Positions 8,158 to 17,280 of a stretch of 64,000 bases of DNA are shown here, in pieces. The notes under the pieces were generated by a model. That model was not told the DNA's origin, searched no databases, and was given only the letters and a program-made list of their open reading frames with translations. This DNA comes from Salinisphaera japonica YTM-1 (GTDB lineage Bacteria; Pseudomonadota; Gammaproteobacteria; Nevskiales; Salinisphaeraceae). Position numbers and translations under genes: made by a program. The stretch is from assembly GCF_003788585.1 (NCBI RefSeq), contig NZ_AYKG01000069.1, positions 1-64,000 on the forward strand, given 5' to 3'. Numbering within the stretch: the stretch's first letter is position 1; every line of letters begins with the position of its first letter.

Positions 8158-9501
8158 ATGCGCGATTCCTTCGATATGACCCACGACAACGGGCTGGTGG
8201 CTGCCCTGCGCGCCTCGGCACCCTATGTGCATGCCCATCGCGGGCGCACGTTTGTCATCCATCTGCCCGGCGAGGCCGCGGCCTCGGATCGCTTCGCCGA
8301 TCTGATCTATGACATCGCCCTGCTGCATTCGCTCGGTGTGAAGATCGTGCTGGTCTTCGGTGCGCGGCCTCAGATCGATGACGCCATGGCCGCCGCGGAT
8401 ATCGCCCCCAACTTCGTCACCGGCGTGCGCGTGACCGACGGCGCGGCACTGGCCTGTGTGCGCCAGGCCGTGGGCAGCCTGCAGATGTCGATCGAGGCGC
8501 ATCTGTCGACCAGTCTGGCCAGCACCCCGATGGGCGGGGCCCGGATCGCGACTGTCAGCGGCAACCTGGTCACCGCGCGCCCGGTCGGCGTGGCGGGGGG
8601 CGTCGATCACGGCCATACCGGCGAGGTGCGCCGTATCGATACGGCCAGCCTGGCCGCGCATCTGGGCCGTGGGCATATCGTGCTGCTTTCGTGTATCGGC
8701 TACTCGCCCTCGGGGGAGATCTTCAATCTCGTGGCCGAGGATGTGGCCGCGGCCACGGCCACCGCGCTGGCGGCCGACAAGTTCGTGTTGCTGCACCCGG
8801 GCAACGCCGTGCACGCGCGTCTGGCGCGCTCGGCGCCGGGCCTGTCGGTCGAGGGTGCACGTGCGCTGCTGGACACGCCCGATAGCGAGCTGTCAGTGCC
8901 CGACCGGGCACGGCTGGCGGCGGCGATCGCTGCCTGCCAGGCCGGCGTGGAGCGCGCGCATCTGGTCTCGTTCGAGGCCGACGGCGCGCTGCTGCGCGAG
9001 CTGTACTCCCGAGACGGTATCGGCACGATGGTGGCCGCGGATTCCTATGACGCGATCCGAACCGCGCGCCCGGAGGATCTGGGCGGCGTGCTGGCACTGA
9101 TCGAACCCCTGGCGGCCGCCGGGCTGCTGGTGGCGCGCTCGCGCGAGGCCATCGAGCTGGATATCGAGCGCTATATCGTCATGGCGCGCGACGGGCTGAT
9201 CACGGCCTGTTGTGCGCTCATGCCCTACGCCGAGGAAGCCATCGGCGAGCTGGCCTGCGTGGCCGTGCACCCGGATTATCGCGGCGGGCACCGGGCGGCG
9301 GATCTACTGGCCGAAGTCGAGCGTCGTGCCCAGGCTCAGGGCCTGGCTCGGCTGTTCGTGCTGACCACCAAGGCCCCGCACTGGTTCGTCGAGCACGGCT
9401 TTGTGGCCTCCTCGATCGAGGCGCTGCCCCTGGCCAAACGCGCGCTCTACAACTATCAGCGCAACTCGGCGGTGCTGATCAAGCCGCTGGCCCCGGCATG
9501 A
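8158..9501 (+). CDS. argA: N-acetylglutamate synthase ArgA
   Basis: A 447-residue protein with an N-terminal amino-acid-kinase fold (about residues 20-290; IVLVFGARPQID and related glycine-rich segments) and a C-terminal GNAT domain (about 300-440; ELACVAVHPDYRGGHRAADLL is the acetyl-CoA loop region). It catalyses the first step of arginine synthesis. An alternative start at 8176 (MTHDNG) would remove six residues. The end overlaps an ATG in the rsmE frame, though a downstream GTG is the better rsmE start. Confidence 0.92.
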   Translation: MRDSFDMTHDNGLVAALRASAPYVHAHRGRTFVIHLPGEAAASDRFADLIYDIALLHSLGVKIVLVFGARPQIDDAMAAADIAPNFVTGVRVTDGAALACVRQAVGSLQMSIEAHLSTSLASTPMGGARIATVSGNLVTARPVGVAGGVDHGHTGEVRRIDTASLAAHLGRGHIVLLSCIGYSPSGEIFNLVAEDVAAATATALAADKFVLLHPGNAVHARLARSAPGLSVEGARALLDTPDSELSVPDRARLAAAIAACQAGVERAHLVSFEADGALLRELYSRDGIGTMVAADSYDAIRTARPEDLGGVLALIEPLAAAGLLVARSREAIELDIERYIVMARDGLITACCALMPYAEEAIGELACVAVHPDYRGGHRAADLLAEVERRAQAQGLARLFVLTTKAPHWFVEHGFVASSIEALPLAKRALYNYQRNSAVLIKPLAPA

Positions 9502-9527
9502 GCCGGCCGACATCAAACAGGAGCCAC

Positions 9528-10256
9528 GTGCCGCGTGTGTTCATCCCCGGCCCGATTGCCGTGGGCACGCCGCTGGCCCTGCCCGACGACAAGCGCCATC
9601 ACTTGGCCACGGTGCTGCGCAAGCGGATCGGCGATGCGCTGGTGGTCTTCAACGGCGACGGTTTTGAATATACGGCCACCCTGTCACGCGTCGATCGCAA
9701 ACAGGCCGAGGCGGCCATACACGCCCAAGAGGCACCTCGGCGGGAATCACCGGTTGCGATCACGCTGATCCAGGCCATCGCCCGCGGCGATCGCATGGAT
9801 TTCGCGCTGGCCAAGGCCGTGGAGCTGGGCGTGACCCGCATCGAGCCGGTCTTTTCCGAGCGTGGCCAGGTCAAACTGGCCGGCGAACGGCTGGCCAAGA
9901 AAACCGAACACTGGCAACGCGTGGTCGAATCCGCGGCCGAACAGTCGGCCCGGCTGATCTGCCCGATGCTGGCCGAGCCGCGCGCCCTGGCCGAGCGGAT
10001 CACCCGGCCCATCGACGCCGACATCGGCCTGATGCTAGCCCCCACGGCACAAACCGGCCTGGCGGGTATACCGCGCCGCGCATCGGCGGCCCTGCTCATC
10101 GGCCCGGAATCCGGCCTGTCGGATCGCGAAATCGAGCAGGCGGCGGCTGCCGGCTGGCAAGGCGTGCGCCTTGGCCCGCGCGTGCTGCGTACCGAAACAG
10201 CCGGCATGGCTGCATTGGCCGCGTTGCAGAGCCTGTGGGGGGATCTGGCGGGGTGA
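9528..10256 (+). CDS. rsmE: 16S rRNA (uracil-1498-N3)-methyltransferase RsmE
   Basis: A 242-residue SPOUT-class methyltransferase. The C-terminal knot motifs are clear: LLIGPESGLSDREIEQA, then VRLGPRVLRTETA. It methylates U1498 of 16S rRNA. I place the start at GTG 9528 (VPRVFIPG), because AGGAG lies four bases upstream and the protein then begins like other RsmE proteins at their usual length. An upstream ATG at 9498 overlapping the argA stop would add ten residues. Translation is probably coupled to argA. Confidence 0.9.
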   Translation: MPRVFIPGPIAVGTPLALPDDKRHHLATVLRKRIGDALVVFNGDGFEYTATLSRVDRKQAEAAIHAQEAPRRESPVAITLIQAIARGDRMDFALAKAVELGVTRIEPVFSERGQVKLAGERLAKKTEHWQRVVESAAEQSARLICPMLAEPRALAERITRPIDADIGLMLAPTAQTGLAGIPRRASAALLIGPESGLSDREIEQAAAAGWQGVRLGPRVLRTETAGMAALAALQSLWGDLAG

Positions 10257-10507
10257 AGCTGGAACGCATCAAGGAAGAGATCGCCACGCTGCGGGCGGCA
10301 TTGATTCTGGATGCCGCCAGCGGCATATCGATCGCTGGCTGGCTTTTCTCGAATTACGACACGACCGATTCCGCGAGGCTCTGGACCGCCATCTACGCGC
10401 TGCTGATCGTCATCGTTGCTGGTAGTGTAGTAATCAGGTTCTTGTTTCGTGGTCTACAGAAGTTGGAGAACAGCGATGATCTGGATCCCGATCGCCGCAA
10501 TCACTAG
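10253..10507 (+). CDS. Small two-helix membrane protein of unknown function
   Basis: An 84-residue protein starting at a GTG (10253) that overlaps the rsmE stop codon. It has an amphipathic N-terminus (KLERIKEEIATLRAAL), a first hydrophobic segment (residues about 17-33), a short polar stretch with NYD, a second membrane segment (WTAIYALLIVIVAGSVVIRF) and a charged C-terminal tail (LQKLENSDD). The layout resembles a widespread but uncharacterised family of small two-pass proteins; I cannot name it with certainty. A second tiny membrane ORF overlaps its 3' end. Confidence 0.6.
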   Translation: MKLERIKEEIATLRAALILDAASGISIAGWLFSNYDTTDSARLWTAIYALLIVIVAGSVVIRFLFRGLQKLENSDDLDPDRRNH

Positions 10508-10559
10508 CCTAGCGGGCCTGTTCGGCTATGCCTGCTACGAGTGGTATCGCACACATTGA
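10476..10559 (+). CDS. 27-residue single-pass membrane miniprotein
   Basis: A tiny ORF overlapping the end of the preceding small membrane protein in another frame. It starts at ATG 10476 with a GGAG about eight bases upstream. The product is one hydrophobic helix (IWIPIAAITSLAGLFGYACY) followed by EWYRTH. The good ribosome site and the hydrophobic, helix-length sequence favour a real gene, but there is no homology evidence. The pair may be a membrane-associated module translated after rsmE. Confidence 0.45.
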   Translation: MIWIPIAAITSLAGLFGYACYEWYRTH

Positions 10560-10649
10560 GGGCATGCCGGCCGGCCACCGGTTGCGTGCGCTACCATGCA
10601 CGCATCAATCGACCGGCAACGACAAGAGTCGTTAAGGAACGCATAGGCC

Positions 10650-11600
10650 ATGGCTCATTCGCTTGGCGTTGTGATGGATCCCATCGAGGACATCACCCCC
10701 TATAAGGACACCACCCTGGCCCTGCTACTCGAGGCCCAGCGGCGCGGCTACACGATCCATTACTTCACCATGAGCGATCTGTTCGTGGCAGACGGCGTGG
10801 GTTACGGCAATGCGCGCACGATCTCGGTGGCCGACGATAACGATCACTGGTTCGACTACACCAGCGAGTCCCGGATCATGCGTCTGGCCGATCTGGACAC
10901 GATCCTCATGCGCAAGGATCCGCCGTTCGATACCGAATACATCTACGCCACCTATATCCTGGAGTTGGCCGAGAACGAAGGCACGCTCGTGGTCAATCGC
11001 TGTGACGCGCTGCGTGACGTCAACGAAAAGATGGCCATCAACCGCTTTGCCCATCTTTGCGGGCCCACACTGGTCGCGCGTCGCGCTGATGCCTTCAAGC
11101 GCTTCATCGCCGACCATCACGACGTGGTTCTGAAGCCGCTGGACGGCATGGGCGGTTCGCGCATCTTTCGTGTCACCGAGGGCAACGACAACACCAGCGT
11201 GATCCTGGAAGTGCTCACCGAGCACGGCACCCACTACGCGATGGCCCAGGCTTATCTGCCCGAGATCAAGGACGGCGACAAACGCGTGCTGCTGGTCGAC
11301 GGCGAGCCGGTCGGCTATGCCCTGGCGCGCGTGCCGGCCGAGGGCGAGCTGCGTGGCAACCTGGCCGCCGGCGGGCACGGCGTGGGCCGCGAGCTGACCG
11401 AGGGGGATCTGAAAATCGCCCGCGAGGTCGGCCCATACGTACGCGACAAGGGCCTGTTGTTCGTGGGCCTGGATGTCATCGGCGACAAGCTCACGGAAAT
11501 CAACGTCACCAGCCCCACGTGTGTGCGCGAACTCGAGGCGCAGTTCGATATCAATATCTGCGCCCGGCTCTTCGATGCCATCGAGAAACGCCTGCACTGA
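10650..11600 (+). CDS. gshB: Glutathione synthetase GshB
   Basis: A 316-residue ATP-grasp enzyme joining gamma-glutamylcysteine and glycine. The N-terminal MDPIEDITPYKDTT, the DPPFDTEY segment, the glycine-rich ATP loop LDGMGGSRIF and the C-terminal EINVTSPTC Mg/ATP site are all present. It is the first gene of a gshB-yqgE-yqgF-pyrR-pyrB cluster seen in pseudomonads and relatives. It has its own 90-bp upstream intergenic region, so a promoter before it is likely. Confidence 0.93.
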   Translation: MAHSLGVVMDPIEDITPYKDTTLALLLEAQRRGYTIHYFTMSDLFVADGVGYGNARTISVADDNDHWFDYTSESRIMRLADLDTILMRKDPPFDTEYIYATYILELAENEGTLVVNRCDALRDVNEKMAINRFAHLCGPTLVARRADAFKRFIADHHDVVLKPLDGMGGSRIFRVTEGNDNTSVILEVLTEHGTHYAMAQAYLPEIKDGDKRVLLVDGEPVGYALARVPAEGELRGNLAAGGHGVGRELTEGDLKIAREVGPYVRDKGLLFVGLDVIGDKLTEINVTSPTCVRELEAQFDINICARLFDAIEKRLH

Positions 11601-11659
11601 TCGCATCGATTTCTGCATGTCGGTTTGCCGAGCCGCCCGCGGCATCGGATAATCACGGC

Positions 11660-12214
11660 ATGCAGAACATGCAATTCAAGAATCAGTTCCTGATCGCCAT
11701 GCCGGGACAGGTCGGCGGCGATTTCTCTCGCAGCGTCACCCTGCTGGCCGACCACAACGACGATGGTGCGATGGGGCTCGTGATCAACAAGGCCAGTGAT
11801 CTGTCGCTTGTGGATATGCTCTCGCAGCTCGATATCGAGGCCCATGTGGATCGCAACATGCCGGTCTACTGGGGCGGCCCGGTACAGACCGAGCGCGGCT
11901 TCGTGCTGCATACCGACGAAGGCGAGTGGGAGTCGACCCTGCATATCGACGGCAACCTGGCGATCACCACCTCGCGCGATATTCTGGAAGCCATCGGCAA
12001 CGGCTTCGGGCCCAGCGCGTATCTGATCACGCTGGGCTATGCCGGCTGGGGCGCCGGCCAGCTGGAAAACGAGATTCTGGCCAACAGCTGGCTCACGACC
12101 CCGTCCAGGTCCGCGATCATCTTTCAGTCCCCGGCCGAGCGGCGCTGGGCCGATGCCACCGGCCTGCTGGGGCTTGAGGCTTATCAGCTTTCCGGGGCGG
12201 CCGGGCATGCCTGA
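11660..12214 (+). CDS. yqgE: UPF0301 family protein YqgE/AlgH
   Basis: A 184-residue protein of the YqgE/AlgH family, recognised by NQFLIAMPGQ at the start, AMGLVINK, and the later GYAGWGAGQLENEI. The molecular role is unclear; the gene travels with gshB and yqgF. The frame is open upstream, but ATG 11660 gives the family N-terminus and lies after the gshB stop. It overlaps ruvX by eight bases. Confidence 0.9.
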   Translation: MQNMQFKNQFLIAMPGQVGGDFSRSVTLLADHNDDGAMGLVINKASDLSLVDMLSQLDIEAHVDRNMPVYWGGPVQTERGFVLHTDEGEWESTLHIDGNLAITTSRDILEAIGNGFGPSAYLITLGYAGWGAGQLENEILANSWLTTPSRSAIIFQSPAERRWADATGLLGLEAYQLSGAAGHA

Positions 12215-12671
12215 GCCGGCCGATGATCTGGCCCAGGATCTGGCCCTGGGCTTCGACTACGGCAAACGCCGAATGGGTATCGCCGTCGGTAATGCCATCG
12301 TCGGCACCGCCAAGGCATTACAGGCGCTCGAGCATATCGCCGGCCAGCCGGACTGGGAGCGCCTCGATGCGCTGGTCGATCAATGGGGCGTGGGCATCTT
12401 CGTGGTGGGCCTGCCGCTGGACAAGGACGGCACCAACCAGAAGATGACCAACCGGGCCCGTAATTTTTCCGAAGAGCTTTGGGGCCGTTACAAGCGACCG
12501 GTGCATCTGATGGACGAGCGTTACTCGACCATCGAGGCCCGCGAGCGTCTGGCCGCGGCCCGGGCCTCGGGCAGCCGCGGCAAACGCCTGGCCAAGGGCG
12601 ATTCCGATGCCATGGCCGCACAGGTCATTCTCGAGCGCTGGCTGCAGAACGACATAAAGGACACCGTATGA
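12207..12671 (+). CDS. ruvX: Holliday junction resolvase-like protein RuvX/YqgF
   Basis: A 154-residue RNase H-fold protein starting at ATG 12207. The first catalytic Asp is in LGFDYGKRRMGIAVGN, and FVVGLPLDKDGT and LMDERYSTIEA supply the other family motifs. The family acts in processing the 16S rRNA 5' end or as a resolvase. It overlaps yqgE at its start and pyrR at its stop (ATGA), indicating a tightly coupled operon. Confidence 0.9.
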   Translation: MPEPADDLAQDLALGFDYGKRRMGIAVGNAIVGTAKALQALEHIAGQPDWERLDALVDQWGVGIFVVGLPLDKDGTNQKMTNRARNFSEELWGRYKRPVHLMDERYSTIEARERLAAARASGSRGKRLAKGDSDAMAAQVILERWLQNDIKDTV

Positions 12672-13171
12672 ACGACGTATCGCCCACCACCTTCGACGCC
12701 GATGCCGCGCTGGCCGCGCTCACGGCCCAGCTGGCACCGATCGTCGCCGACAACCCGGATGCCGTGATCGTCGGCGTGGAAACCGGCGGCGCATGGATCG
12801 CGGAACGCCTGCACGCACACTTCGGCCTGGACAGCCCGCTGTGTACGATCAACATCAGTTTCTATCGCGATGATTTTTCGATGGTCGGCCTGCACCCGAG
12901 CGTGGGGCCCAGCCATATTCCGGCCGATATCGACCACAAGACGGTCATTCTGATCGACGACGTGCTCTACACCGGGCGCACCGTACGGGCCGCGCTCAAC
13001 GAGCTGTTCGACTATGGCCGGCCGGCGATCGTGCGCCTGGGCGTGCTGGTCGATCGCGGCTGTCGCGAGCTGCCCTTCGCCGCGGACGCCACCGGTCTGA
13101 ATCTTGATCTGGCCAGTGATCGTCAGATCAAGCTTACCGGCCCCGAGCCCCTGCAGCTCGTGCTGCGCTGA
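12668..13171 (+). CDS. pyrR: PyrR bifunctional pyrimidine regulator / uracil phosphoribosyltransferase
   Basis: A 167-residue type I phosphoribosyltransferase with the PRPP motif VILIDDVLYTGRTVRA near residues 96-111. The ATG overlaps the ruvX stop. PyrR proteins bind uridine nucleotides and either attenuate pyr transcription or act as a uracil phosphoribosyltransferase. The gene lies 21 bp upstream of pyrB, as in Pseudomonas. I saw no convincing attenuator between pyrR and pyrB because the gap is too short. Confidence 0.88.
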   Translation: MNDVSPTTFDADAALAALTAQLAPIVADNPDAVIVGVETGGAWIAERLHAHFGLDSPLCTINISFYRDDFSMVGLHPSVGPSHIPADIDHKTVILIDDVLYTGRTVRAALNELFDYGRPAIVRLGVLVDRGCRELPFAADATGLNLDLASDRQIKLTGPEPLQLVLR

Positions 13172-13192
13172 TCCCGGCCGCACCCGTTACGC

Positions 13193-14170
13193 ATGAGCGA
13201 TATCCAACTCGACGACGCCGGCCGTCTGCGCCACCTGATCACCACCGAAGGCCTGTCCGCGGACCTGATCACCCAGATTCTCGACACGGCCGAATCCTTC
13301 GTGCCCGAGATCGGCGCGCCGGCCAAGAAAGTCCCGTTGCTGCGCGGGCGCACCGTATTCAACCTGTTCTTCGAGAACTCCACTCGCACGCGGACCACTT
13401 TCGAGCTCGCCGCCAAGCGGCTCTCGGCCGACGTGATCAACATGGATGTGGCCACCTCGTCGCGCACCAAGGGCGAGGACGATCTGGACACCCTGTTCAC
13501 CCTGCAGGCGATGGGCGCGGACGTTTTCGTCATTCGTCATCCGGAAAACGGCGCCGCGGCTCGTTTTGCCGCGCACGCCGGGCCCGGCGTGGCTATCATC
13601 AACGCCGGCGACGGCAGCCATGCGCACCCGACCCAGGCACTGCTGGATGTCTTCACGATTCGTCGTCACCGCCCGGATTTCGACAATCTCTCAGTGGCCA
13701 TTGTGGGTGATATCGCTCATTCCCGGGTCGCGCATTCCACGATCCATGCGCTCAAGACGCTGGGCACGACGGATATCCGTCTCGTCGGCCCCACGGCCTT
13801 CTTACCCGAGAACCCCGCCACGCTTGGCGTCACCGCCACCACCGATATCACGGCTGGCCTGGCCGATGCGGATATCGTGATGGGCCTGCGTATCCAGCGC
13901 GAGCGCATCGCCGGCGACGTGCTGGGCGATATCGCCGATTATCATCGCGACTTCGGCCTGACCGAGGCCAATCTCGCCCATGCCAAGCCCGACGCCTTGA
14001 TCATGCACCCCGGCCCGATCAATCGCGGCGTCGAAATCACGCCCGAAGTGGCTTATTCCAAGCAGTCACTGATACTCGAACAGGTCCGCAACGGCATCGG
14101 TATCCGCATGGCCGTCATGGCCCTGATCGCCGGCCAGCCCGCCGCCGCCGAGCACGCCCGCACGTCCTGA
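13193..14170 (+). CDS. pyrB: Aspartate carbamoyltransferase catalytic subunit
   Basis: A 325-residue enzyme condensing carbamoyl phosphate and aspartate. The carbamoyl-phosphate site [13 protein letters not shown], the loop [14 protein letters not shown] and the MGLRIQRER aspartate-site segment are intact. In Pseudomonas-type operons a pyrC-like gene follows and forms part of the holoenzyme. Here pyrB is the last gene and is followed by a 470-bp repeat-rich spacer. Confidence 0.93.
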   Translation: MSDIQLDDAGRLRHLITTEGLSADLITQILDTAESFVPEIGAPAKKVPLLRGRTVFNLFFENSTRTRTTFELAAKRLSADVINMDVATSSRTKGEDDLDTLFTLQAMGADVFVIRHPENGAAARFAAHAGPGVAIINAGDGSHAHPTQALLDVFTIRRHRPDFDNLSVAIVGDIAHSRVAHSTIHALKTLGTTDIRLVGPTAFLPENPATLGVTATTDITAGLADADIVMGLRIQRERIAGDVLGDIADYHRDFGLTEANLAHAKPDALIMHPGPINRGVEITPEVAYSKQSLILEQVRNGIGIRMAVMALIAGQPAAAEHARTS

Positions 14171-14642
14171 GCCTTCGTTCCGCGATTGTTTATCCGCAAA
14201 TAGACGCGAATAAGCGCGAATGAATAAAGACAGCAATCCGCAGATGAACGCTGATGTACGCAGATTGAAAGACAGATTGTGCAGGGTCGTTTGAGATACC
14301 GGCGCGCTGATCAGCTAACGAGCAATACCTCGACAGTCTCCCTTCTTCATTCTGGGCGACGTGTTCTTTTCGAAGATTGTCCGCGAATGGACGCGAATAA
14401 GCGCGAATAAAAAAGATGATCCGCAGATATTGGTCGATACGGTGAGCTTCGAGCCGCCGCTTAGCGGCCCAATGATCAAAAAACGTAATCTGTGAAATCT
14501 GCGCAATCTGCGGATGACTATCTTGTCGAATCGATCGTTAATTTCAGTCGATCATCTTTTTCATCTGCGGCCATCGGTGTTCATCGGCGGATAACTGCCT
14601 GTATTCAGTCGCGTTTATTGGCGTTCATTCGCGGATTATTTT
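14171..14642. repeat. Non-coding spacer built of degenerate inverted repeats
   Basis: No gene is visible here. The left part (about 14189-14275) and the reverse complement of the right part (about 14555-14640) share blocks such as ATCCGC, GAATAA or AATAAACGCG, and CCGCAGATGAA, giving a long imperfect palindrome. A further unit (TCCGCGAATGGACGCG) starts near 14378. The block at 14487-14515 (AATCTGTGAAATCTGCGCAA and on) recurs at 55490-55518 with two changes. It is probably a decayed family of intergenic palindromic repeats; it may act as a terminator after pyrB. Confidence 0.65.
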
Positions 14643-15722
14643 TCAGACCAGGGGCGGCTCGTCGGCCAGGCCACGATCGTCCGGGTGGTCGGGTTCGTGC
14701 GCTTCCTGGAATTTTTCGACGCGGGCAGCGAGTTTTTCCGCGCCCTTCACGCGGGCGACGTGGTATATGGCATCGCCGGCGTGGGCGAGCGGCAGGTAGG
14801 TGCGACCAATGACAATACCGGCGTGCTCGGACTTGACCTCGACCTCGGTCTGGCCGAACGGGTCGGCCACGTAGGCCAGCACCTGTTCTTTATTTACGTA
14901 CTGGCCCAGCTCGACCAGCATGCGCAGGATGCCGGACTCGGGCGCGCGCTCCCACGACGAATCTTCGGCGACCACCGGGGCGGCGGTCTTCTTGGCGTTA
15001 CGTCGTTCGCTGAGCATGCCCAGATGCCGCATGACGCCCACCACGCCGCGTACGCCCGCGCGGATCGAGAACTCGTCGAAGCGTAGCGCTTCGCCGGCCT
15101 CGTAAAGCAGCAGCGGTACGCCCTTGCGATCGGCATATTCGCGCAGGCTGCCCTCTCGCAGCGGGGCATCGATCAGCAGCGGACAGCCGAAGGCATCGGC
15201 CATCGCACGTACCGTGTCCTGGGACAGATCCGCCCGAATCTGGGGCAGGTTCGAGCGATGCACGGCGCCGGTATGCAGATCGATGCCGTAGTCGGATTTC
15301 ATCACGATCTCGTCGATGAAGACCTTGGCCAGACGCCCTGCCACCGAACCGCTGCTGCTGCCCGGGAACGAGCGGTTCAGATCGCGCCGGTCGGGCAGAT
15401 AACGCGAGTTACGCAGAAAGCCATGAACGTTGACGATCGGCACCGCGATGACCGTACCCGTCAGGCGTTTCAACTGGCGCAGGCGCAGCACGCGCCGGAT
15501 GATTTCCACGCCGTTGAGCTCATCGCCGTGGACCGCGGCCGACAGAAACAGCACCGGGCCGGGCTTCTTGCTGCGGATGACGGTGACCGGCATCGTCAGC
15601 TTGGTATGGGTATATAGATCGGCGACCGGGATATCGATCGTCCTGGTCTGCCCGCGGGCGACTTCCTGCCCGGCGATCTCGATCGTCTGGGCGTCCCGGG
15701 TCTTGGGGGGCTCGTCACTCAT
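14643..15722 (-). CDS. Succinylglutamate desuccinylase/aspartoacylase family deacylase
   Basis: A 359-residue M14-like zinc deacylase. The first zinc motif is AVHGDELNG and the later His is in GIDLHTGAVH. The C-terminal third (about residues 265-335) looks like the barrel-sandwich domain of this family, including VELGQYVNKEQVLAYVADP. The substrate is not predictable from sequence. It lies downstream of rimK and a RimB-like gene on the same strand, beyond a strong hairpin. The link with amino-acid ligation to proteins is suggestive only. Confidence 0.8.
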   Translation of the reverse strand: MSDEPPKTRDAQTIEIAGQEVARGQTRTIDIPVADLYTHTKLTMPVTVIRSKKPGPVLFLSAAVHGDELNGVEIIRRVLRLRQLKRLTGTVIAVPIVNVHGFLRNSRYLPDRRDLNRSFPGSSSGSVAGRLAKVFIDEIVMKSDYGIDLHTGAVHRSNLPQIRADLSQDTVRAMADAFGCPLLIDAPLREGSLREYADRKGVPLLLYEAGEALRFDEFSIRAGVRGVVGVMRHLGMLSERRNAKKTAAPVVAEDSSWERAPESGILRMLVELGQYVNKEQVLAYVADPFGQTEVEVKSEHAGIVIGRTYLPLAHAGDAIYHVARVKGAEKLAARVEKFQEAHEPDHPDDRGLADEPPLV

Positions 15723-15754
15723 CGCGTGTCCTTCGTGGGCAGGCCCACATACGA

Positions 15755-15785
15755 AAACGGCGACACGAAACGCGTGTCGCCGTTT
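15755..15785 (-). terminator. Strong hairpin after rimK
   Basis: A perfect 13-bp stem (AAACGGCGACACG at 15755-15767 with its complement at 15773-15785) has a five-base loop. Read on the minus strand the stem runs into TTTTCG. It is therefore a good candidate intrinsic terminator for the rimB-rimK transcript, 33 bp past the rimK stop, and leaves the downstream deacylase dependent on read-through or its own promoter. Confidence 0.65.
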
Positions 15786-15818
15786 GTCATCATAAGTGCG
15801 GCTGGCTTAACAAACGGC

Positions 15819-16724
15819 TCAGCCCGCGCCGCGGGTTCGGGTCTTGCCGCGTTTGGAATGGTTCTCGATGAAGCTGATGATCTGGCCGGCCACATCCTTG
15901 CCGGTCGCCCCCTCGATGCCTTCCAGACCGGGCGAGGAGTTGACCTCCATGACCACCGGGCCGTGATTGGAGCGCAGCAGATCCACGCCGGCCACGTTCA
16001 GGCCCATGATCTTGGCCGCACGCACGGCCGTGGAGCGCTCTTCCGGGGTGATCTTGACCACGCTGGCACTTCCGCCGCGGTGCAGATTGGATCGGAACTC
16101 GCCATCCTTGCCCTGGCGCTTCATCGAGGCCACGACCTTGTCGCCGATCACGAAACACCGGATATCCGCGCCCTTGGCTTCCTTGACGTATTCCTGCACC
16201 AGAAAATGCGCGTCCAGCCCGCGGAAGGCATCGATCACCGACTCGGCGGCACCGCGCGTTTCGGTAAGCACCACGCCCTTGCCCTGGGTGCCCTCGGTCA
16301 GCTTGATGACATACGAATTGCCGCCGACCAGATCCAGCAGGTCGTCGGTATCGTCCGGGCTGTGGGCAAAGCCGGTCACCGGCAGGCCAATGCCCTTGCG
16401 TGAGAGCAGCTGCATGGAGCGCAGCTTGTCGCGGGATCGGGAGATGGCCACCGATTCGTTGACCGGATAGACGCCGATGATCTCGAACTGGCGCAGCACG
16501 GCCGTGGCATAGAACGTCACCGAGGCGCCGATACGCGGGATCACGGCATCGATGTTCTCGAGCTTCTTGCCCTTGTAATGGATCTCAGGCGCATGCGGCA
16601 CGATGTTCATATAGCAGCGCAGCGGATCGACCACGGACACCTCGTGGCCGCGCGCCTTGCCGGCTTCGATCAGCCGTCGCGTCGAGTAGAGCTGTCGGTT
16701 TCGCGACATGATGGCGATATGCAT
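15819..16724 (-). CDS. rimK: RimK-type alpha-L-glutamate ligase
   Basis: A 301-residue ATP-grasp ligase that adds glutamate to the C-terminus of ribosomal protein S6 in the RimK family. ATG 16724 gives MHIAIMSRN and the family length; the frame stays open much further upstream without support. Visible motifs include [31 protein letters not shown] (ATP loop), [10 protein letters not shown] and [14 protein letters not shown] (metal and ATP site). The upstream minus-strand neighbour encodes a RimB-like protease, matching pseudomonad rim clusters. Confidence 0.9.
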   Translation of the reverse strand: MHIAIMSRNRQLYSTRRLIEAGKARGHEVSVVDPLRCYMNIVPHAPEIHYKGKKLENIDAVIPRIGASVTFYATAVLRQFEIIGVYPVNESVAISRSRDKLRSMQLLSRKGIGLPVTGFAHSPDDTDDLLDLVGGNSYVIKLTEGTQGKGVVLTETRGAAESVIDAFRGLDAHFLVQEYVKEAKGADIRCFVIGDKVVASMKRQGKDGEFRSNLHRGGSASVVKITPEERSTAVRAAKIMGLNVAGVDLLRSNHGPVVMEVNSSPGLEGIEGATGKDVAGQIISFIENHSKRGKTRTRGAG

Positions 16725-16792
16725 GATCGAACCCCCGGGTTCGTAGCCGGAGATGCACTCCGGCAAGTGTGAGTAGCGGGCCAGCAACAGCG

Positions 16793-17233
16793 CTATCGCG
16801 CGCCGCGGCGGCCCATCAGGAAAGACGCACTCGGATCGACCTGCAGGCCGGCCATGGCCGTGCGCCCGACAAGCATCCGAAACAGCATTGTATCGCGCGC
16901 CGTGAGCGTGATCTCGACCGTCCATCGGCGATCGGCCAGGCCCAGCTCGGTGGCAATGACAAAACGCCACTCCCGATGCCCGCCCGAGTCGCGTACGTTG
17001 CGCTCGTCGACCACCGGCGCCTGGCACCACACCACGGTGTCGGTATCGCCCTGCAGGGGATGCACCCCGAAGCGCGCAATACGCTGGCCGCCTTCATAGT
17101 CGGCGTCCAGGGAAAACGTATGCAGCGCCGAGGTTCGCGCGCCGGTATCGATCTTGGCCTTCACGGCATCAATACCCAGGCTCGGCAGGCTCACCCATTC
17201 ACGCCAGCCGATCAGCGGGATGTCGTTGGTCAT
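16793..17233 (-). CDS. rimB: RimB-like retropepsin-fold (ATP-dependent zinc protease family) protein
   Basis: A 146-residue protein of the family annotated as ATP-dependent zinc protease (retropepsin-like). The aspartic motif is [12 protein letters not shown] at residues 27-38. It lies 68 bp upstream of rimK on the same strand. In Pseudomonas the rimABK cluster encodes such a protease (RimB), which removes the glutamates that RimK adds. The symbol is assigned from that context and should be treated as probable. Confidence 0.75.
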   Translation of the reverse strand: MTNDIPLIGWREWVSLPSLGIDAVKAKIDTGARTSALHTFSLDADYEGGQRIARFGVHPLQGDTDTVVWCQAPVVDERNVRDSGGHREWRFVIATELGLADRRWTVEITLTARDTMLFRMLVGRTAMAGLQVDPSASFLMGRRGAR

Positions 17234-17280
17234 GGTCTAATCATCGTCCAGTACGAGCGCCAGCTTACCCGCTTGATCGT

